From: Leptospira hartskeerlii
Lineage (GTDB): Bacteria > Spirochaetota > Leptospiria > Leptospirales > Leptospiraceae
Direction of reading: 5' to 3'
Assembly: GCF_002811475.1 (NCBI RefSeq)
Contig: NZ_NPDL01000004.1
Location: 428,749-492,748 of the forward strand
Length of the DNA: 64,000 nucleotides
Shown here: positions 8,129 through 18,532 of the stretch, piece by piece
How positions within the stretch are numbered: the first letter of the stretch is position 1
Layout: every line of letters starts with the position of its first letter
The notes under the pieces: model-generated
What the model was told of the DNA's origin: nothing
Seen by the model: the letters and a program-made list of their open reading frames with translations, nothing else
Database searches by the model: none
Translations under genes and position numbers: made by a program

Positions 8129-10669
8129 ATGTTGGAATTTACTAAAAGAGCAAAACGAGTAATCAACGAGATCGCGCAGGACGAAGCAAAACGTCTAGGC
8201 AGCGAATTTATCGGCCCTGAACATATCTTATTAGGTTTGTTAAAGGAAGAAGATTCGGTCGCGATAAAGATACTGAATAACCTGAACATCAACCTGAACG
8301 AACTTCGTAAAGAAGTAGAGCGCAGGACCAGGGAGAACTCCGGCACATTGTTGATGGACATGGCCCAAGGACAGGATCGATACCAAAAAATTATCGAACT
8401 CTCTAAGGAAGAAGCCAAACGTCTTAAACACAACTATGTTGGAACTGAACATATTCTTCTAGCATTATTGCGGGATAATAATAATATCGCAGGTGGAGCG
8501 TTATACTCCTTTAGCGTGAATTATAATGTGATCAAGGGAGAGATCTTGCGTTTATTAGGCGCTCCTCCTACAAGCACAGTAGGTGTATCCAGCCAGCCAA
8601 CAGCTCAACCTGGAACCCCTCGCGCTGAAAAGACTAAAACTCCAATCTTGGATGAGTTTGCGAGAGATCTTACTCAACTAGCCAGAGATAAAAAACTGGA
8701 TCCGGTTGTGGGTAGATCCAACGAGATCCAAAGGGTGATCCAAATCCTTTCTCGCAAAACTAAGAACAACCCAGTACTCGTTGGAGAGTCCGGAGTTGGT
8801 AAAACTGCAATTGTAGAAGGACTTGCACTTGCAATAGTAGAGAAGAATGTTCCGGATCTTCTATTCGATAAACGTGTACTTTCCTTGGATTTGGCGAGCC
8901 TGATCGCAGGAACCAAGTATCGCGGAGAATTCGAAGAAAGATTAAAGAAGATCATGAAAGAAATTTCTTCTTCTAATAATATCATCATATTTATCGATGA
9001 GTTGCATACTCTGATCGGAGCTGGTGCGGCAGAAGGAGCTGTGGACGCAGCAAACATTCTCAAACCTGCACTTGCAAGAGGGGAATTGCAATGTATCGGA
9101 GCTACTACCAGCACAGAATACCGCAAGTATATCGAGCGTGATTCCGCATTGGAAAGAAGGTTCCAAGTAGTAAAAGTTGCAGAACCTTCTGTAGACGATG
9201 CTATCCAAATCCTTACAGGATTGAAAAAAGCATACGAAGCTCACCACAAGGTGCGTTATTCGGATCGTGCTTTGGAACAATCCGTTAAGTTATCACATAG
9301 ATATATCAACGATAGATATCTACCTGACAAAGCGATCGACATCATCGACGAAGCGGGAGCAAAAGCAAGACTTGCAAATTGTGCTCGTCCTCAAGCAGTA
9401 AAAGACTTGGAAGAAGAGATCAAATCACTTTCTCAAAAGAAAGAAGATCTAGTTCGTTCTCAAGAGTATGAAAAAGCTGCCGGAGTTCGCGACGAAGTAA
9501 ATCGTAAGAAACAAGTTTTGGAAGAAAAGATCAGATCTTGGCAGGAGAAACTGGATGATTTCGCAGTTTCTATCGATGAAGACGATATTCTTTCCGTAGT
9601 TTCTCAGTGGACCGGAATTCCATTACAAAGAATGGAAGAGAACGAGTCTGCAAGACTTCTTCGTTTGGAAGAAGAACTCAAACTGCGAGTTGTCGGTCAG
9701 GACGAAGCGATCGAAAAAATTGCAAAATCCGTTCGTAGAGCACGCACTGGATTCAAAGCAGAACGTAGACCTACCGGATCCTTTATCTTCCTCGGACCTA
9801 CTGGTGTGGGTAAAACCGAGCTTGCTAAAGCACTGGCTGAGTTCTTATTCGGAGACCAAGACGCGATGCTTCGTGTGGATATGTCCGAGTATATGGAGCC
9901 GCATGCTGTCAGCAGATTGATCGGAGCTCCTCCAGGTTATGTTGGTTACGATGACGGCGGACAATTGACTGAGTTCGTTCGTAAAAAACCGTATTCCATC
10001 ATTCTTTTGGATGAGATCGAAAAAGCTCATCATGATATTTTCAACGTTCTTCTCCAAGTAATGGAAGAAGGTAACCTGACTGATACAAAAGGTCGTAAGG
10101 TAAACTTCAGAGACGCGATCATCATCATGACTTCTAACATCGGTGCTAAGGAAATTTCCAGCGCAGTACGTTTAGGATTCGAAGATCGTTCCGGAGAGAC
10201 CGACAAATACAAGTCGGACCAAGCTCGCGAGCAGTTGAAAAAACATTTCAACCCAGAGTTCTTGAACCGTGTGGATGAAGTAGTTTACTTCAAACCTCTC
10301 AGAAAAGAAGAACTTATGGCGATTATGGATATCATGATCAAAGACACCAATAAGAGATTATTGGATAAGAAGATCAAGATCGACCTTACTCAAGAAGCGA
10401 AGGATCACTTCATGGATATCGGCTACGACGAGAAGTTCGGAGCACGTCCATTACGCAGAGTGTTCCAGCGTGAGCTAGAAGATTATATGGCAGTCCAAAC
10501 CTTGAAAGGCGCCTACAAAGAGCCTACCAAGATCACAGTTGCTTTCAAAGAGGGTAAACTAGACTTCTTGGAAGAAGCTTGGACAGATTATAAACCTGCA
10601 GATCAAGGTTCCGACGGAGGAAGTTCTCCGAACAATCCGGAGCGTTCCGAAGAACCTGCGCTAGTGTAA
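8129..10669 (+). CDS. clpC: ATP-dependent Clp protease ATP-binding subunit ClpC
   Basis: The start is the ATG at 8129, preceded by AGGAAGG ten bases upstream; an upstream in-frame ATG would add 20 residues not seen in the family. The 846-residue protein has a double Clp_N domain (~1-150), AAA-1 with Walker A GESGVGKT (219-226), a UVR/M-type coiled coil (~430-475), AAA-2 with GPTGVGKT (556-563), and a D2-small domain. RLGFEDRSG provides a ClpP-docking LGF loop. Glu31 and Glu107, in the two EHILL segments, match the phospho-arginine-binding glutamates of Bacillus ClpC. It unfolds damaged proteins for ClpP. The McsAB-like gene upstream is a likely partner. Confidence 0.96.
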   Translation: MLEFTKRAKRVINEIAQDEAKRLGSEFIGPEHILLGLLKEEDSVAIKILNNLNINLNELRKEVERRTRENSGTLLMDMAQGQDRYQKIIELSKEEAKRLKHNYVGTEHILLALLRDNNNIAGGALYSFSVNYNVIKGEILRLLGAPPTSTVGVSSQPTAQPGTPRAEKTKTPILDEFARDLTQLARDKKLDPVVGRSNEIQRVIQILSRKTKNNPVLVGESGVGKTAIVEGLALAIVEKNVPDLLFDKRVLSLDLASLIAGTKYRGEFEERLKKIMKEISSSNNIIIFIDELHTLIGAGAAEGAVDAANILKPALARGELQCIGATTSTEYRKYIERDSALERRFQVVKVAEPSVDDAIQILTGLKKAYEAHHKVRYSDRALEQSVKLSHRYINDRYLPDKAIDIIDEAGAKARLANCARPQAVKDLEEEIKSLSQKKEDLVRSQEYEKAAGVRDEVNRKKQVLEEKIRSWQEKLDDFAVSIDEDDILSVVSQWTGIPLQRMEENESARLLRLEEELKLRVVGQDEAIEKIAKSVRRARTGFKAERRPTGSFIFLGPTGVGKTELAKALAEFLFGDQDAMLRVDMSEYMEPHAVSRLIGAPPGYVGYDDGGQLTEFVRKKPYSIILLDEIEKAHHDIFNVLLQVMEEGNLTDTKGRKVNFRDAIIIMTSNIGAKEISSAVRLGFEDRSGETDKYKSDQAREQLKKHFNPEFLNRVDEVVYFKPLRKEELMAIMDIMIKDTNKRLLDKKIKIDLTQEAKDHFMDIGYDEKFGARPLRRVFQRELEDYMAVQTLKGAYKEPTKITVAFKEGKLDFLEEAWTDYKPADQGSDGGSSPNNPERSEEPALV

Positions 10670-10678
10670 AAGATCTTT

Positions 10679-10710
10679 GCCCCCTGAACGGAAACGAAAA
10701 GGGGGCTTTT
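10679..10710 (+). terminator. Intrinsic terminator of clpC
   Basis: The arms GCCCCCT and AGGGGGC can pair, with a 14-base loop, and are followed by TTTT. It begins ten bases after the clpC stop. Confidence 0.85.
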
Positions 10711-10744
10711 GATCTAAATAGGGAGACTTTATTGGAGAGGGTCT

Positions 10745-11170
10745 ATGCCGTACCTGATTCCCATTATATTTGTGCTCCTTTATCTTTTAGTCCGTAAGGT
10801 ATGGTTCCATCTACGCAAGATCAGAACCGTAGCAGGGATCGAAAAAATTTCCCTATGTGTTTTCCAGCCTGATTTATTTCTTCCCGAGGTACGCGTCCTC
10901 TACAAATACTACTTCCAAGGCGGGGTCTACTTCGGATCCGGTTATATGCTGTTGACGGATTTCCTCGATCAAGAGGAATACGAGATCTACAGAAACTTGG
11001 ACGGTTTACCTGTTTTGGAGACCGGGGATTTTCAGATCGTATCTGAGGAAAGAATAGAACATTTCCTTTCTATACGATATCCGAGTATAATCGTTTTCAT
11101 CGACCCGGTGGAGCCATTTCATTCCTTAATTGATTGTCTAAATACAAAATCAATGGGGGTCCCCACCTAA
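10745..11170 (+). CDS. Hypothetical protein with N-terminal membrane anchor
   Basis: The 141-residue protein starts with a hydrophobic helix ([19 protein letters not shown]), then has a basic stretch and a mixed alpha/beta domain rich in Tyr, Phe and Ile. The N-terminal helix has no cleavage site, so it is probably an inner-membrane anchor. A GGAGAGGG site at 10734-10741 supports the ATG. It follows the clpC terminator and so is probably separately transcribed. I do not recognise a family. Confidence 0.65.
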   Translation: MPYLIPIIFVLLYLLVRKVWFHLRKIRTVAGIEKISLCVFQPDLFLPEVRVLYKYYFQGGVYFGSGYMLLTDFLDQEEYEIYRNLDGLPVLETGDFQIVSEERIEHFLSIRYPSIIVFIDPVEPFHSLIDCLNTKSMGVPT

Positions 11171-11202
11171 AATTTTTCCCGCCTATAAAAAGTGACCAAA
11201 AG

Positions 11203-11991
11203 ATGCACAAAGGAAAAATACTCCTACTTACACTGATACTATTTGTTTTTTCCGCGGGAAATAGTTTCGCCCAGAGCGAGCCGGATTATCAAACAGCATT
11301 GGCGGAATTCCAAAAAGGAAATTCTGAAAAAGCCTTAGAGATCATTCGAGTACTTCATGAACAAGGAAAAAGATCTTACGAGACTCATTATTTAGCGGCC
11401 TTCTGTCATTATAATGCAGGAAGAAATAAGTCCGCAGCCACTCATTGGTCCGAAGCTTTAAAACTAAAGCCTGGAGATCCTGCAGTAAGTGTGGATTTTG
11501 CCAGATATCTGATCCAAGCAGGTAGGAATTCCGACGCATTAGAGATCATTTATAATTCTTACCAAGCTAATCCAAAAAATAGAGAAGTAAGATTATTATA
11601 CGCAACCGCTTTATTATATAATAATAAAGCTCGAGAAGCATTATATATCATCGAAAAACTAAAAGCAGAAGATGGGAATGATTACCGCCCACTCGTTTTA
11701 GAAGCTCAGGTGTATTTCTACTTAGGAAGTGCAGAAAAAGCAGAAGTCAGCTTGAAATGGGCTCAGTCTTTAGTTCCGAATAATCCGAATGTATTGAACA
11801 ATCTTGGATTAGTTTACGAAAAAGCAGGAAACCAAGAAGCAAAAAGAGGGAATATCAAAAAGGCCCTCGAACAATTAAGAAATGCTAAAGAACAATTGGA
11901 ATCCGCACTTAAGTTAAAACCTGACGATGAAAAAATAAAAGGTAATATCAGAAGAATAGAGGCGAGGATCAATGCCCTTTCCGCCGGGTGA
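11203..11991 (+). CDS. Exported TPR protein
   Basis: Starting at the ATG at 11203, the protein opens with a clean signal peptide ([24 protein letters not shown], described in halves: basic start, hydrophobic core, then SFA-Q cleavage). About six tetratricopeptide repeats follow, visible as repeats of A-x2-Y/F-x-G-x4-A and ending in [12 protein letters not shown] and LESALKLKP. The longer reading from 11134 adds 23 residues that overlap the previous gene and spoil the signal peptide. It probably acts as a periplasmic scaffold. Its last 20 bases overlap the mtaB start. Confidence 0.85.
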   Translation: MHKGKILLLTLILFVFSAGNSFAQSEPDYQTALAEFQKGNSEKALEIIRVLHEQGKRSYETHYLAAFCHYNAGRNKSAATHWSEALKLKPGDPAVSVDFARYLIQAGRNSDALEIIYNSYQANPKNREVRLLYATALLYNNKAREALYIIEKLKAEDGNDYRPLVLEAQVYFYLGSAEKAEVSLKWAQSLVPNNPNVLNNLGLVYEKAGNQEAKRGNIKKALEQLRNAKEQLESALKLKPDDEKIKGNIRRIEARINALSAG

Positions 11992-13291
11992 AAAAAAGGT
12001 ATTATTCCATACCTTAGGTTGTAGACTCAATTTTTTTGAGTCGGATGGTTTATTCTCTTCTTTGAGTAAACACGGATATTCCGTGGCCGCTGGGGAAGAT
12101 ATTCCTGATGTGGTGGTGGTCAATACATGTACCGTAACCAACAAAGCAGATTCAAGAAATCGTAATATTATTCGAAACGCGATTAAAAGATACCCGGGAG
12201 CCCAGGTATGGGTAACAGGTTGTTACGCACAAACTGATAAAGAATCTATAGAATCAATCCCCGGTATCGCGGGTGTGATCGGCAACGAAAACAAGTCCGA
12301 TCTACCTAGGCTGATCTTGGAAAAAGAAGGCTCAGATTTTTCTCATATCCAAACTGTTTCAGATAGATTCGCATATTCTGACGTTCTACCAAACGGACAT
12401 ACGAGAGCTTATCTAAAGATCCAAGACGGTTGTGATCGCCAATGTTCTTATTGTAAAATTCCCCAAGCAAGAGGAGCAGGCGTTTCCCGAAATTGGAAGG
12501 ATGTACTCGATCAGGTTTCCTTCTTACAAGACAATGGAGTGGGCGAGATTATACTTACAGGTGTGAACCTGGGATGGTATAGAGATGGAGAGGGCAGAAA
12601 GGCATTTCCTAAGATGCTCGAAGCAATTTTAAACAAATTAGAATATTCCAGACTTAGACTTTCTTCGATCGAGCCGCCTGATGTGGGTGTGGAACTTGCT
12701 GAACTTCTTACCCATCCTAGATTTACTCCATTCTTACATGTTCCTTTACAAAGTGGAAGTAAGGAGATCCTGAAAAGAATGAAACGCAGCTATACTCCTG
12801 AGACTTTCCGTAAAAGGATAGAGCTTGCTAAATCTAAAGTGCCTGATTTGTTCTTAGGAACTGATGTGATTGTTGGTTTTCCTGGAGAGACAGAGGAAGA
12901 TTTTCAAGATTCTTCTTCTATCTTAGAAGAATTAGGTTTTTCTAAAATACATGCTTTTCCTTTTTCAGTTAGGAAAAATACTTCTGCGGAGCAATTTCCT
13001 GAAACTGTTTCTAAGGAAATCAAAAAGGAAAGAGTCCATTCTCTTATGCACCTTTCCCAAAGACTGCATCGCAAATATGCCGAAAGCCAGTTCTCTAAAA
13101 AAAGAGAGGCTGTTTTAGAAGGTGGCGGGATCGCAGTTACAGATAATTATCTAAAAGCAGTAATTCCTGAAAGCGATCTGAAAAGTTTAAGCCCAGGCCA
13201 ATTCTTGACTGTAGAGATCGGAGAATATATTTCCGATGCTGCGGACAAAGAAGGTAAGGTCTCCGCTAGGATTCTTGCTGCAATCGGTTAG
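11972..13291 (+). CDS. mtaB: Radical-SAM tRNA methylthiotransferase, MtaB type
   Basis: The 439-residue enzyme has an N-terminal UPF0004 domain (LGCRLN...ESD and [13 protein letters not shown], with further conserved Cys in VTGCYAQ), the radical-SAM triad C154-x3-C158-x2-C161 in [13 protein letters not shown], and a C-terminal TRAM-like region. MtaB converts t6A37 to ms2t6A37 in tRNAs reading ANN codons. The opening LGC-x-x-N and the length favour MtaB over MiaB or RimO. It overlaps the TPR gene by 20 bases. Confidence 0.88.
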   Translation: MPFPPGEKKVLFHTLGCRLNFFESDGLFSSLSKHGYSVAAGEDIPDVVVVNTCTVTNKADSRNRNIIRNAIKRYPGAQVWVTGCYAQTDKESIESIPGIAGVIGNENKSDLPRLILEKEGSDFSHIQTVSDRFAYSDVLPNGHTRAYLKIQDGCDRQCSYCKIPQARGAGVSRNWKDVLDQVSFLQDNGVGEIILTGVNLGWYRDGEGRKAFPKMLEAILNKLEYSRLRLSSIEPPDVGVELAELLTHPRFTPFLHVPLQSGSKEILKRMKRSYTPETFRKRIELAKSKVPDLFLGTDVIVGFPGETEEDFQDSSSILEELGFSKIHAFPFSVRKNTSAEQFPETVSKEIKKERVHSLMHLSQRLHRKYAESQFSKKREAVLEGGGIAVTDNYLKAVIPESDLKSLSPGQFLTVEIGEYISDAADKEGKVSARILAAIG

Positions 13292-13387
13292 CGAATTTCA
13301 TAAGTACCCCAATCGGGATACTTTGGGATTAAAAGTTTATATTCTTCTTCTTGCTTTTTCTGCTACGTTAGGCCTTATTATTCGCGT

Positions 13388-13849
13388 ATGTCTAAGCCCT
13401 TAAAAATTATCCTAATCGTTTTAGTCAGTTTTACAATGCTCGGCAGTGGTTGCTATTTTTGTGGTAAGATTGCTTTGGAAAAAATGGAATCTGGAATTAT
13501 GGAAACCAAAGAGAAAGTTAATGCAGATGTCAAGGCTTGGAATAAACAAGGCCACACACAATCCGAAACTCTAACCGAGGCATTCCGTAGAGTGAAGGTT
13601 TGCAGTTCCGATTTTGATCTTCCATGTATTATCGAACATAAATCGTTTTTAAATTTAAGTTTAAAAAATGCAAAGCCAAGTCCGAATTTTTGTAAAAATG
13701 TTCCTGCTCCCTTAGAGTTTACGAAAAGTATTTCTTGGAGAACAAGCCGTTGTGGTCAGCTTGCACCTGATCATCCAATGATTTGCGATAAACTGATCGA
13801 TGAAGTTCAAAACTTCTGCCAGAATAAAAACGAACAAAAGAAAAAATGA
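13388..13849 (+). CDS. Hypothetical exported or membrane-anchored Cys-containing protein
   Basis: The 153-residue protein begins with a hydrophobic segment (LKIILIVLVSFTMLGSGCYF). Cys22 after LGSG could be a lipidation site, but the -3 residue is poor for a lipobox. The mature part is helical at first (KMESGIMETKEKVNADVKAW), then has about seven spaced Cys residues that could form disulfides. It is convergent with the methyltransferase gene, six bases apart. I know no family for it. Confidence 0.6.
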   Translation: MSKPLKIILIVLVSFTMLGSGCYFCGKIALEKMESGIMETKEKVNADVKAWNKQGHTQSETLTEAFRRVKVCSSDFDLPCIIEHKSFLNLSLKNAKPSPNFCKNVPAPLEFTKSISWRTSRCGQLAPDHPMICDKLIDEVQNFCQNKNEQKKK

Positions 13850-13855
13850 AGAAGC

Positions 13856-14518
13856 TTAAGATCGGATTAATTCTTCCGAATACATTTCTTCTTCTCTTAG
13901 ATCGTAATAGCCATATTCGAATTCAGGACCGGATTGGATCTCTAAACCGTATACATTTTCGCTGATTCGTACAGTTTTAACGATCTCTAATTTATATTGT
14001 TCTGCTAAGAACTTCATTTTATCTAACGAGATCTTATCGTTGATCCTAGGGCCGACAGGATATTCGTTTTTAACCCAGTCTAGAACGATCAATTTGCCAC
14101 CCTTCTTCATGGAACGAACTAAGCCGTCCATTGCTTGGCCGGGATCAGCAAAAGTGGAAAGTACTAAAGAAGCAAAGATCACTTCAGGGACAGGGATCCA
14201 CTCCGGCAATAAGGGACGATCCGCTTTCTCCATATAAAATGGTGTAAATCTCTGGATATCTTCCCGGTTTTTCCAATGTAATACTTCGTCTAGGAAGTCT
14301 TGATTACATTCTGCACCCCAGACCCAGCCCTCTTTATGGATTGATTTCAGAAGAGTTTCTGTCCAGAAACCTAAACCCATCCCGAAATCCACGATATTCT
14401 GCACATCCTTCAAGGAAAAATGCTTCAAAACGATTTCCGGAGGAGTAAGCTCACGTCTCTTACTAGAGAGGAGGAAATTCTGATATTCTGGGTCGTAATA
14501 ATATTCTATATCGATCAT
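13856..14518 (-). CDS. SAM-dependent class I methyltransferase
   Basis: The 220-residue protein carries motif I as VDFGMGLGFWTETLL (about residues 40-54), an acidic residue after the next strand (WGAECN), and the later strand LIVLDWVKNEYPVG. These fit the Methyltransf_11/25 fold. The substrate cannot be read from sequence. It is a lone gene on this strand between two rightward genes. Confidence 0.75.
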   Translation of the reverse strand: MIDIEYYYDPEYQNFLLSSKRRELTPPEIVLKHFSLKDVQNIVDFGMGLGFWTETLLKSIHKEGWVWGAECNQDFLDEVLHWKNREDIQRFTPFYMEKADRPLLPEWIPVPEVIFASLVLSTFADPGQAMDGLVRSMKKGGKLIVLDWVKNEYPVGPRINDKISLDKMKFLAEQYKLEIVKTVRISENVYGLEIQSGPEFEYGYYDLREEEMYSEELIRS

Positions 14519-14695
14519 TTAAGTGCCGGAAGTCGTATTATGTCGTATGAATGCTTTCATTAGTCAAGATCAAACCGATGGGAGAAGTTTTTGTATCTTG
14601 CACATTTTATATTATTTTCCCCACTTTCTCTTAAAAACCGAAGTAAAAATTTGCGTTGTAGCAACCGATAATCTAGTTCGGAACCTTATTTCCAG

Positions 14696-16345
14696 ATGAA
14701 AATTCGACTCCGGATCCTATCTATATTCTTCCTGATGGCATTAGGAAATTCTATCTATGCCCAGGATACCTTTCGTCTGGACAATGATAACGCAAGTGTC
14801 GCAAATTCAATCAACGTTGAAGTCCTAAAAGACGGTAGATCTGTTCGTATCACTTGGGAAGCTCCAAGAGAGACAGGCGAGATCATCGTTGCCCGATCTT
14901 CTTCTATCATTGATAGTCCCGAAAAATGTTATATCTCAGATTCTTTGGGAAAATTTCCTAGCGGTGTAGCTAACGGTGTGAATCAGATCTACGATTATAA
15001 TCTGAAACCGGGAACTTATTATTATGCGGTTATATTAGCACATCATGTAAGGAAGAAAGATGTAAGATTAGTCGCGAATCGTAACTATACTACGATCCCA
15101 ATCGTGATCGAAAACAATCCAGCACCTCAAACAAATAATTATCCTCCAACTAATACTCAGAATAATTATCCTCCTGCGACGAATACGAATCAACCTCCAC
15201 CCGAAGAACAGAAGTATCTGTCGGATAACGCTAGGGTTACTGATATTTCCGTAAAAAGAGAAGGTCAGTTTCTTCGTGTTTCCTGGGAACCTTATCCGAA
15301 AGGAATTCCTGGCGAGACTATATATACTATTTATAAATCTACAGAGCCGATGTCTAGTATGACATTGATGAGAAAAGCGGAGAAGTTAGCGGAAGTTTCT
15401 CATCCCGAGAATACTTTTTTGGATCAAGATCTGACTAAGTCACAAACTCTCTATTATGGTGTTTCCGTAAAACAAGGTTTAAAGGAAGTTTTACCTTTAG
15501 TTCAGAACCAATCTTTCATTCGTCAGTTTTATGTTTACGATCAGGATAAAAGAAAACCTCCTAAAGAAGACGACTCAGTAGTTACTAATCCTCAATTCGC
15601 GTACGACGAAATGCACGTGAAGGATCTAAATGCAAGTGTCGTTGAAGGTGGAGTTCGTTTGGATTGGAAGGCACCTGATCGTGCGGACGAAAATACGATC
15701 TATTCCATTTATCAAGCTGGCAAACCTTTGTCCGGCGGAGTTTCAACTTTCTTGGGCGGTAATGTTAGAAAGTTGGGAGAAGTTTCTCATCCGGATACGA
15801 ACGTGATGGTCAAGATGAAATCATACTCCGGGACAATGTATTTTGGTGTTACAGTCAAACGAGGAGATTTGGAAGATTTCACCCTGACACAAGACCAATC
15901 TTATGTAGCGATAGGTGGATCAGGTCCTGCAGAGAACACACAAACCGCAGAGACTGATAAGCCTAACAAGAACGAGCCTAAAGAAGAAGAGCAAGTTCCT
16001 CAAGATAATCAGAACAACCAAAATGTTCAGAATAATGAAAAACAACCTTTGATAGTAGAACAAGAAGAACCTACTGAAGAAGAGGTCGATCGAGTTTTAA
16101 GATCAACATATTGGAAGAACGAATATGGAGAAGCTGTAAAACAATTGGCTCCTTATGCCGGTTCTAACGATATAGATATCAGAGGAAAGGCTAAGTTCTT
16201 CCTCGGAATGTCTTTTTATAAAAAGGGCGAATATAATAAAGCCCTAAAGTTCTTCGTACAAAAAGATACAAAGAACTATAATCCGGAACGAACCGAGTTC
16301 TGGACCAAACAATGTCTGGCCCGGATCGGCGGAGGAAGAAGATGA
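14696..16345 (+). CDS. Exported protein with three FN3-like repeats and C-terminal TPR-like region
   Basis: The 549-residue protein has a signal peptide ending SIYAQ-D. Three homologous beta-sandwich repeats follow (about residues 30-145, 180-285 and 300-405). Each has a V-R-I/V-x-W-x-A/P opening and an L/M-Y-Y/F-G/A-V-x-V end, and repeats 2 and 3 share EVSHP-[ED]-[NT]. A disordered Asn/Gln/Glu linker (~410-470) leads to a TPR-like C-terminus (GEYNKALKFF). The FN3 call is by pattern. It overlaps the next TPR gene by four bases (ATGA), so the two are probably made together in the periplasm. Confidence 0.75.
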   Translation: MKIRLRILSIFFLMALGNSIYAQDTFRLDNDNASVANSINVEVLKDGRSVRITWEAPRETGEIIVARSSSIIDSPEKCYISDSLGKFPSGVANGVNQIYDYNLKPGTYYYAVILAHHVRKKDVRLVANRNYTTIPIVIENNPAPQTNNYPPTNTQNNYPPATNTNQPPPEEQKYLSDNARVTDISVKREGQFLRVSWEPYPKGIPGETIYTIYKSTEPMSSMTLMRKAEKLAEVSHPENTFLDQDLTKSQTLYYGVSVKQGLKEVLPLVQNQSFIRQFYVYDQDKRKPPKEDDSVVTNPQFAYDEMHVKDLNASVVEGGVRLDWKAPDRADENTIYSIYQAGKPLSGGVSTFLGGNVRKLGEVSHPDTNVMVKMKSYSGTMYFGVTVKRGDLEDFTLTQDQSYVAIGGSGPAENTQTAETDKPNKNEPKEEEQVPQDNQNNQNVQNNEKQPLIVEQEEPTEEEVDRVLRSTYWKNEYGEAVKQLAPYAGSNDIDIRGKAKFFLGMSFYKKGEYNKALKFFVQKDTKNYNPERTEFWTKQCLARIGGGRR

Positions 16346-17493
16346 ATCGTTCCATCATATTAGTTACGGGATTTTTATTCGTATGTGCAGGTCTTCTTAC
16401 AGGGATTTATACTGCGGTGATCCAGGATACGGATTCCACGAACAAAGGGATCTTGGAAAAAGTCAGGGAAGGAGAGGAATTCTTAAAACATTCCAATCCT
16501 AAATCTTCAGATAAGGCCTTGGATATTTTTGCTGAATTGTCCTCCAAGGATGTGGGCTCAGATCTTTCTTTTCGGATCCAATACGATTTGGCGACGGCTC
16601 TGGATAAAACCGGAGATAAAATGAGAGCCCTTGGTATCTTTAGAGAACTGAACCAAAAAGAAGGTTTAGCTCGCGAGGAAAAGGCAAAGGTTGCTTATGG
16701 ACTTGGGAATCTTCTTCTTTTATTAAATAGGGATGAAGAAGGGAAAGGCCACTTAGAGGAAGTTCTCAGAACTTCCGGAGATAATAAACTCAGATCCAAC
16801 GCGTTATCCGCAATCGCAGATTATTACATGAAAAAAGGCAATTACGATCAGTCTAGAAAGAACTATGTATTGGCCTTACAAGAAGATCCTGAAAACGTAA
16901 AAGCTAGAGTAAGATGGGGAAAATCTTTGCGTAGAATGGGCAAAGATTGGTCCGCTTACGATGTGTATGAAGACTATGTTCAGTCGGATGCATACTTCGA
17001 TCCTGACAAGGTTGCTGTAGATAAAGAATTCCGCTCCGGGCTTTTGGAAAAGGGAAGAGAATTATACGTACGCAAAGAATATTACTCTGCGATCGAGACC
17101 TTGAAAAAGGCATTGGATATAGGTGTCAGCGAAAGAGCTAGAGAGCAAGCATGGTACTATATCGCAGAAAGTTACGATGCTTTGGGAAAATCGGAGCAAG
17201 CGATCCAGTACCTAAACAAGATCCTAGAAAACGCAGATGGAACTCTGGACCAAGCGGCAATGTTTAGAAAGGGAACCATCTATTTCAGAGGCGGAAAGTA
17301 TGAGAAAGCCGCTGCGGTATTCCAAGAATCTGCCGACAGAAATCCAGATAGTCCGGTGGGCAAAAAATCCGCTACTTGGAAAAAAGAAGCCTTGGATCAG
17401 ATCGAAGATGATCTGAGATATAAGGACGGAGAAGGCGGAGGAAAAGCAAAACCGAGCGACGATGATCGCCAAGACGAGGACTGGAAATATTAA
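16342..17493 (+). CDS. Membrane-anchored TPR protein
   Basis: I used the ATG at 16342, which overlaps the upstream stop as ATGA. It gives an N-terminal signal anchor (RSIILVTGFLFVCAGLLTGIY) and about seven TPR units (KGNYDQSRKNYVLALQEDP, KEYYSAIETLKKALDIG, GKYEKAAAVFQESADRNP). The C-terminus is charged and disordered. It probably works in the periplasm with the FN3-repeat protein encoded just before it. Its stop overlaps the convergent metalloenzyme gene by four bases. Confidence 0.8.
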   Translation: MNRSIILVTGFLFVCAGLLTGIYTAVIQDTDSTNKGILEKVREGEEFLKHSNPKSSDKALDIFAELSSKDVGSDLSFRIQYDLATALDKTGDKMRALGIFRELNQKEGLAREEKAKVAYGLGNLLLLLNRDEEGKGHLEEVLRTSGDNKLRSNALSAIADYYMKKGNYDQSRKNYVLALQEDPENVKARVRWGKSLRRMGKDWSAYDVYEDYVQSDAYFDPDKVAVDKEFRSGLLEKGRELYVRKEYYSAIETLKKALDIGVSERAREQAWYYIAESYDALGKSEQAIQYLNKILENADGTLDQAAMFRKGTIYFRGGKYEKAAAVFQESADRNPDSPVGKKSATWKKEALDQIEDDLRYKDGEGGGKAKPSDDDRQDEDWKY

Positions 17494-18455
17494 TTAGCAG
17501 ACGTCTGAATAAATTCCTGTTCAGACATCTGGATCTGTATCCCTAAACAATCGTAGATTGCATGTGGGATATCTTTCAAAGCGTGTATCTTGTCTTTCAT
17601 TTGTTCAGTATATTTGCCGTATAGAATGGTCGGCACTGGATTTACAGTATGTACATCCACAGTTAGATCTTCCAGATTTCCATGATCGGAAGTTACAATA
17701 AGTTGGTCTTGTTCCGGATCCATTGCATCCAAAACTCCGAGTAAAAAGCTCTCCAAGTCGGAGATACATTTTTCTGCGCCTTTCCAATTCATCTTATGAC
17801 CTACTTTATCCGTGATAAAGTATTCATAGATACATAACGTATGGTCTTTCATCGCTGGAATGATCTCTTTCCCGGTTTTGTATGGATCTTGGAGTTCGAG
17901 AACCGGATCATCCTTATCTATAAAATCCTTTCCAAACTTTCTGAGAAAATCTCGGCTGATGTCCATATACAGACCTTTGCCATCTCTAAGATCGTCCATA
18001 TCCTTTAAAGGTTTGTCTGCTGCCATTTGGATGAGAGTTGAAGCGGATACATGTCTAGGATTTTTTTTTATATGCTCTGCAAATCCCGGAGTATAACAAT
18101 TCAATAGATCCGCTTTAAATCCGTTCTCTTCTAAGATCCGAATAATGGAGTATTTTGCGATAATACGTTTTAAAGTGAATGTAGGAAATCCACTCATGTG
18201 GCGATTCAATACCTGACATGCATTGATCCCTGTCCAAAGAGAAGTTTGTCCGGTGGCGCTTTGGGGAAGCCCTTTGATTCCCATACTTGCATCCGTTTTA
18301 AGATAAGTGAGATCTTGGATGCGGGAGGGAGAATCTTCCGGAATACTTTTACCGCCTAAGGGTAAAAAAATCCCCTTCGCGTATTTGGAGAACGGATTTT
18401 TATCCGGATTGTTTTCCCCAAAACCGATCCCGTCTATAAATACATAAAATATCAT
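17490..18455 (-). CDS. Alkaline-phosphatase-superfamily metalloenzyme (phosphomutase-like)
   Basis: The 321-residue protein begins VFIDGIGFGENNPDKNPF, with the first metal-binding Asp. It has a likely Thr nucleophile in SATGQTSLWTGIN and the second metal cluster SDHGNLEDLT-x2-VHTVNPVPTILYG. This order matches the superfamily containing independent phosphoglycerate mutase and phosphopentomutase, but the protein is shorter than either (about 400-510 residues) and lacks the full iPGM insert. The substrate is unknown. No neighbour points to a pathway. Confidence 0.75.
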   Translation of the reverse strand: MIFYVFIDGIGFGENNPDKNPFSKYAKGIFLPLGGKSIPEDSPSRIQDLTYLKTDASMGIKGLPQSATGQTSLWTGINACQVLNRHMSGFPTFTLKRIIAKYSIIRILEENGFKADLLNCYTPGFAEHIKKNPRHVSASTLIQMAADKPLKDMDDLRDGKGLYMDISRDFLRKFGKDFIDKDDPVLELQDPYKTGKEIIPAMKDHTLCIYEYFITDKVGHKMNWKGAEKCISDLESFLLGVLDAMDPEQDQLIVTSDHGNLEDLTVDVHTVNPVPTILYGKYTEQMKDKIHALKDIPHAIYDCLGIQIQMSEQEFIQTSAN

Positions 18456-18532
18456 TTTATTGGCCCGAGAAGTATCGATTATCCTATTGAATTAGACTGA
18501 TTCTTTATGATGGAATCGCCGATACTAGAAAG

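Noticed and set aside
8674..9126. Minus-strand frame inside clpC
   Set aside because: It is antisense to conserved AAA sequence; its composition is the usual shadow of the coding frame.
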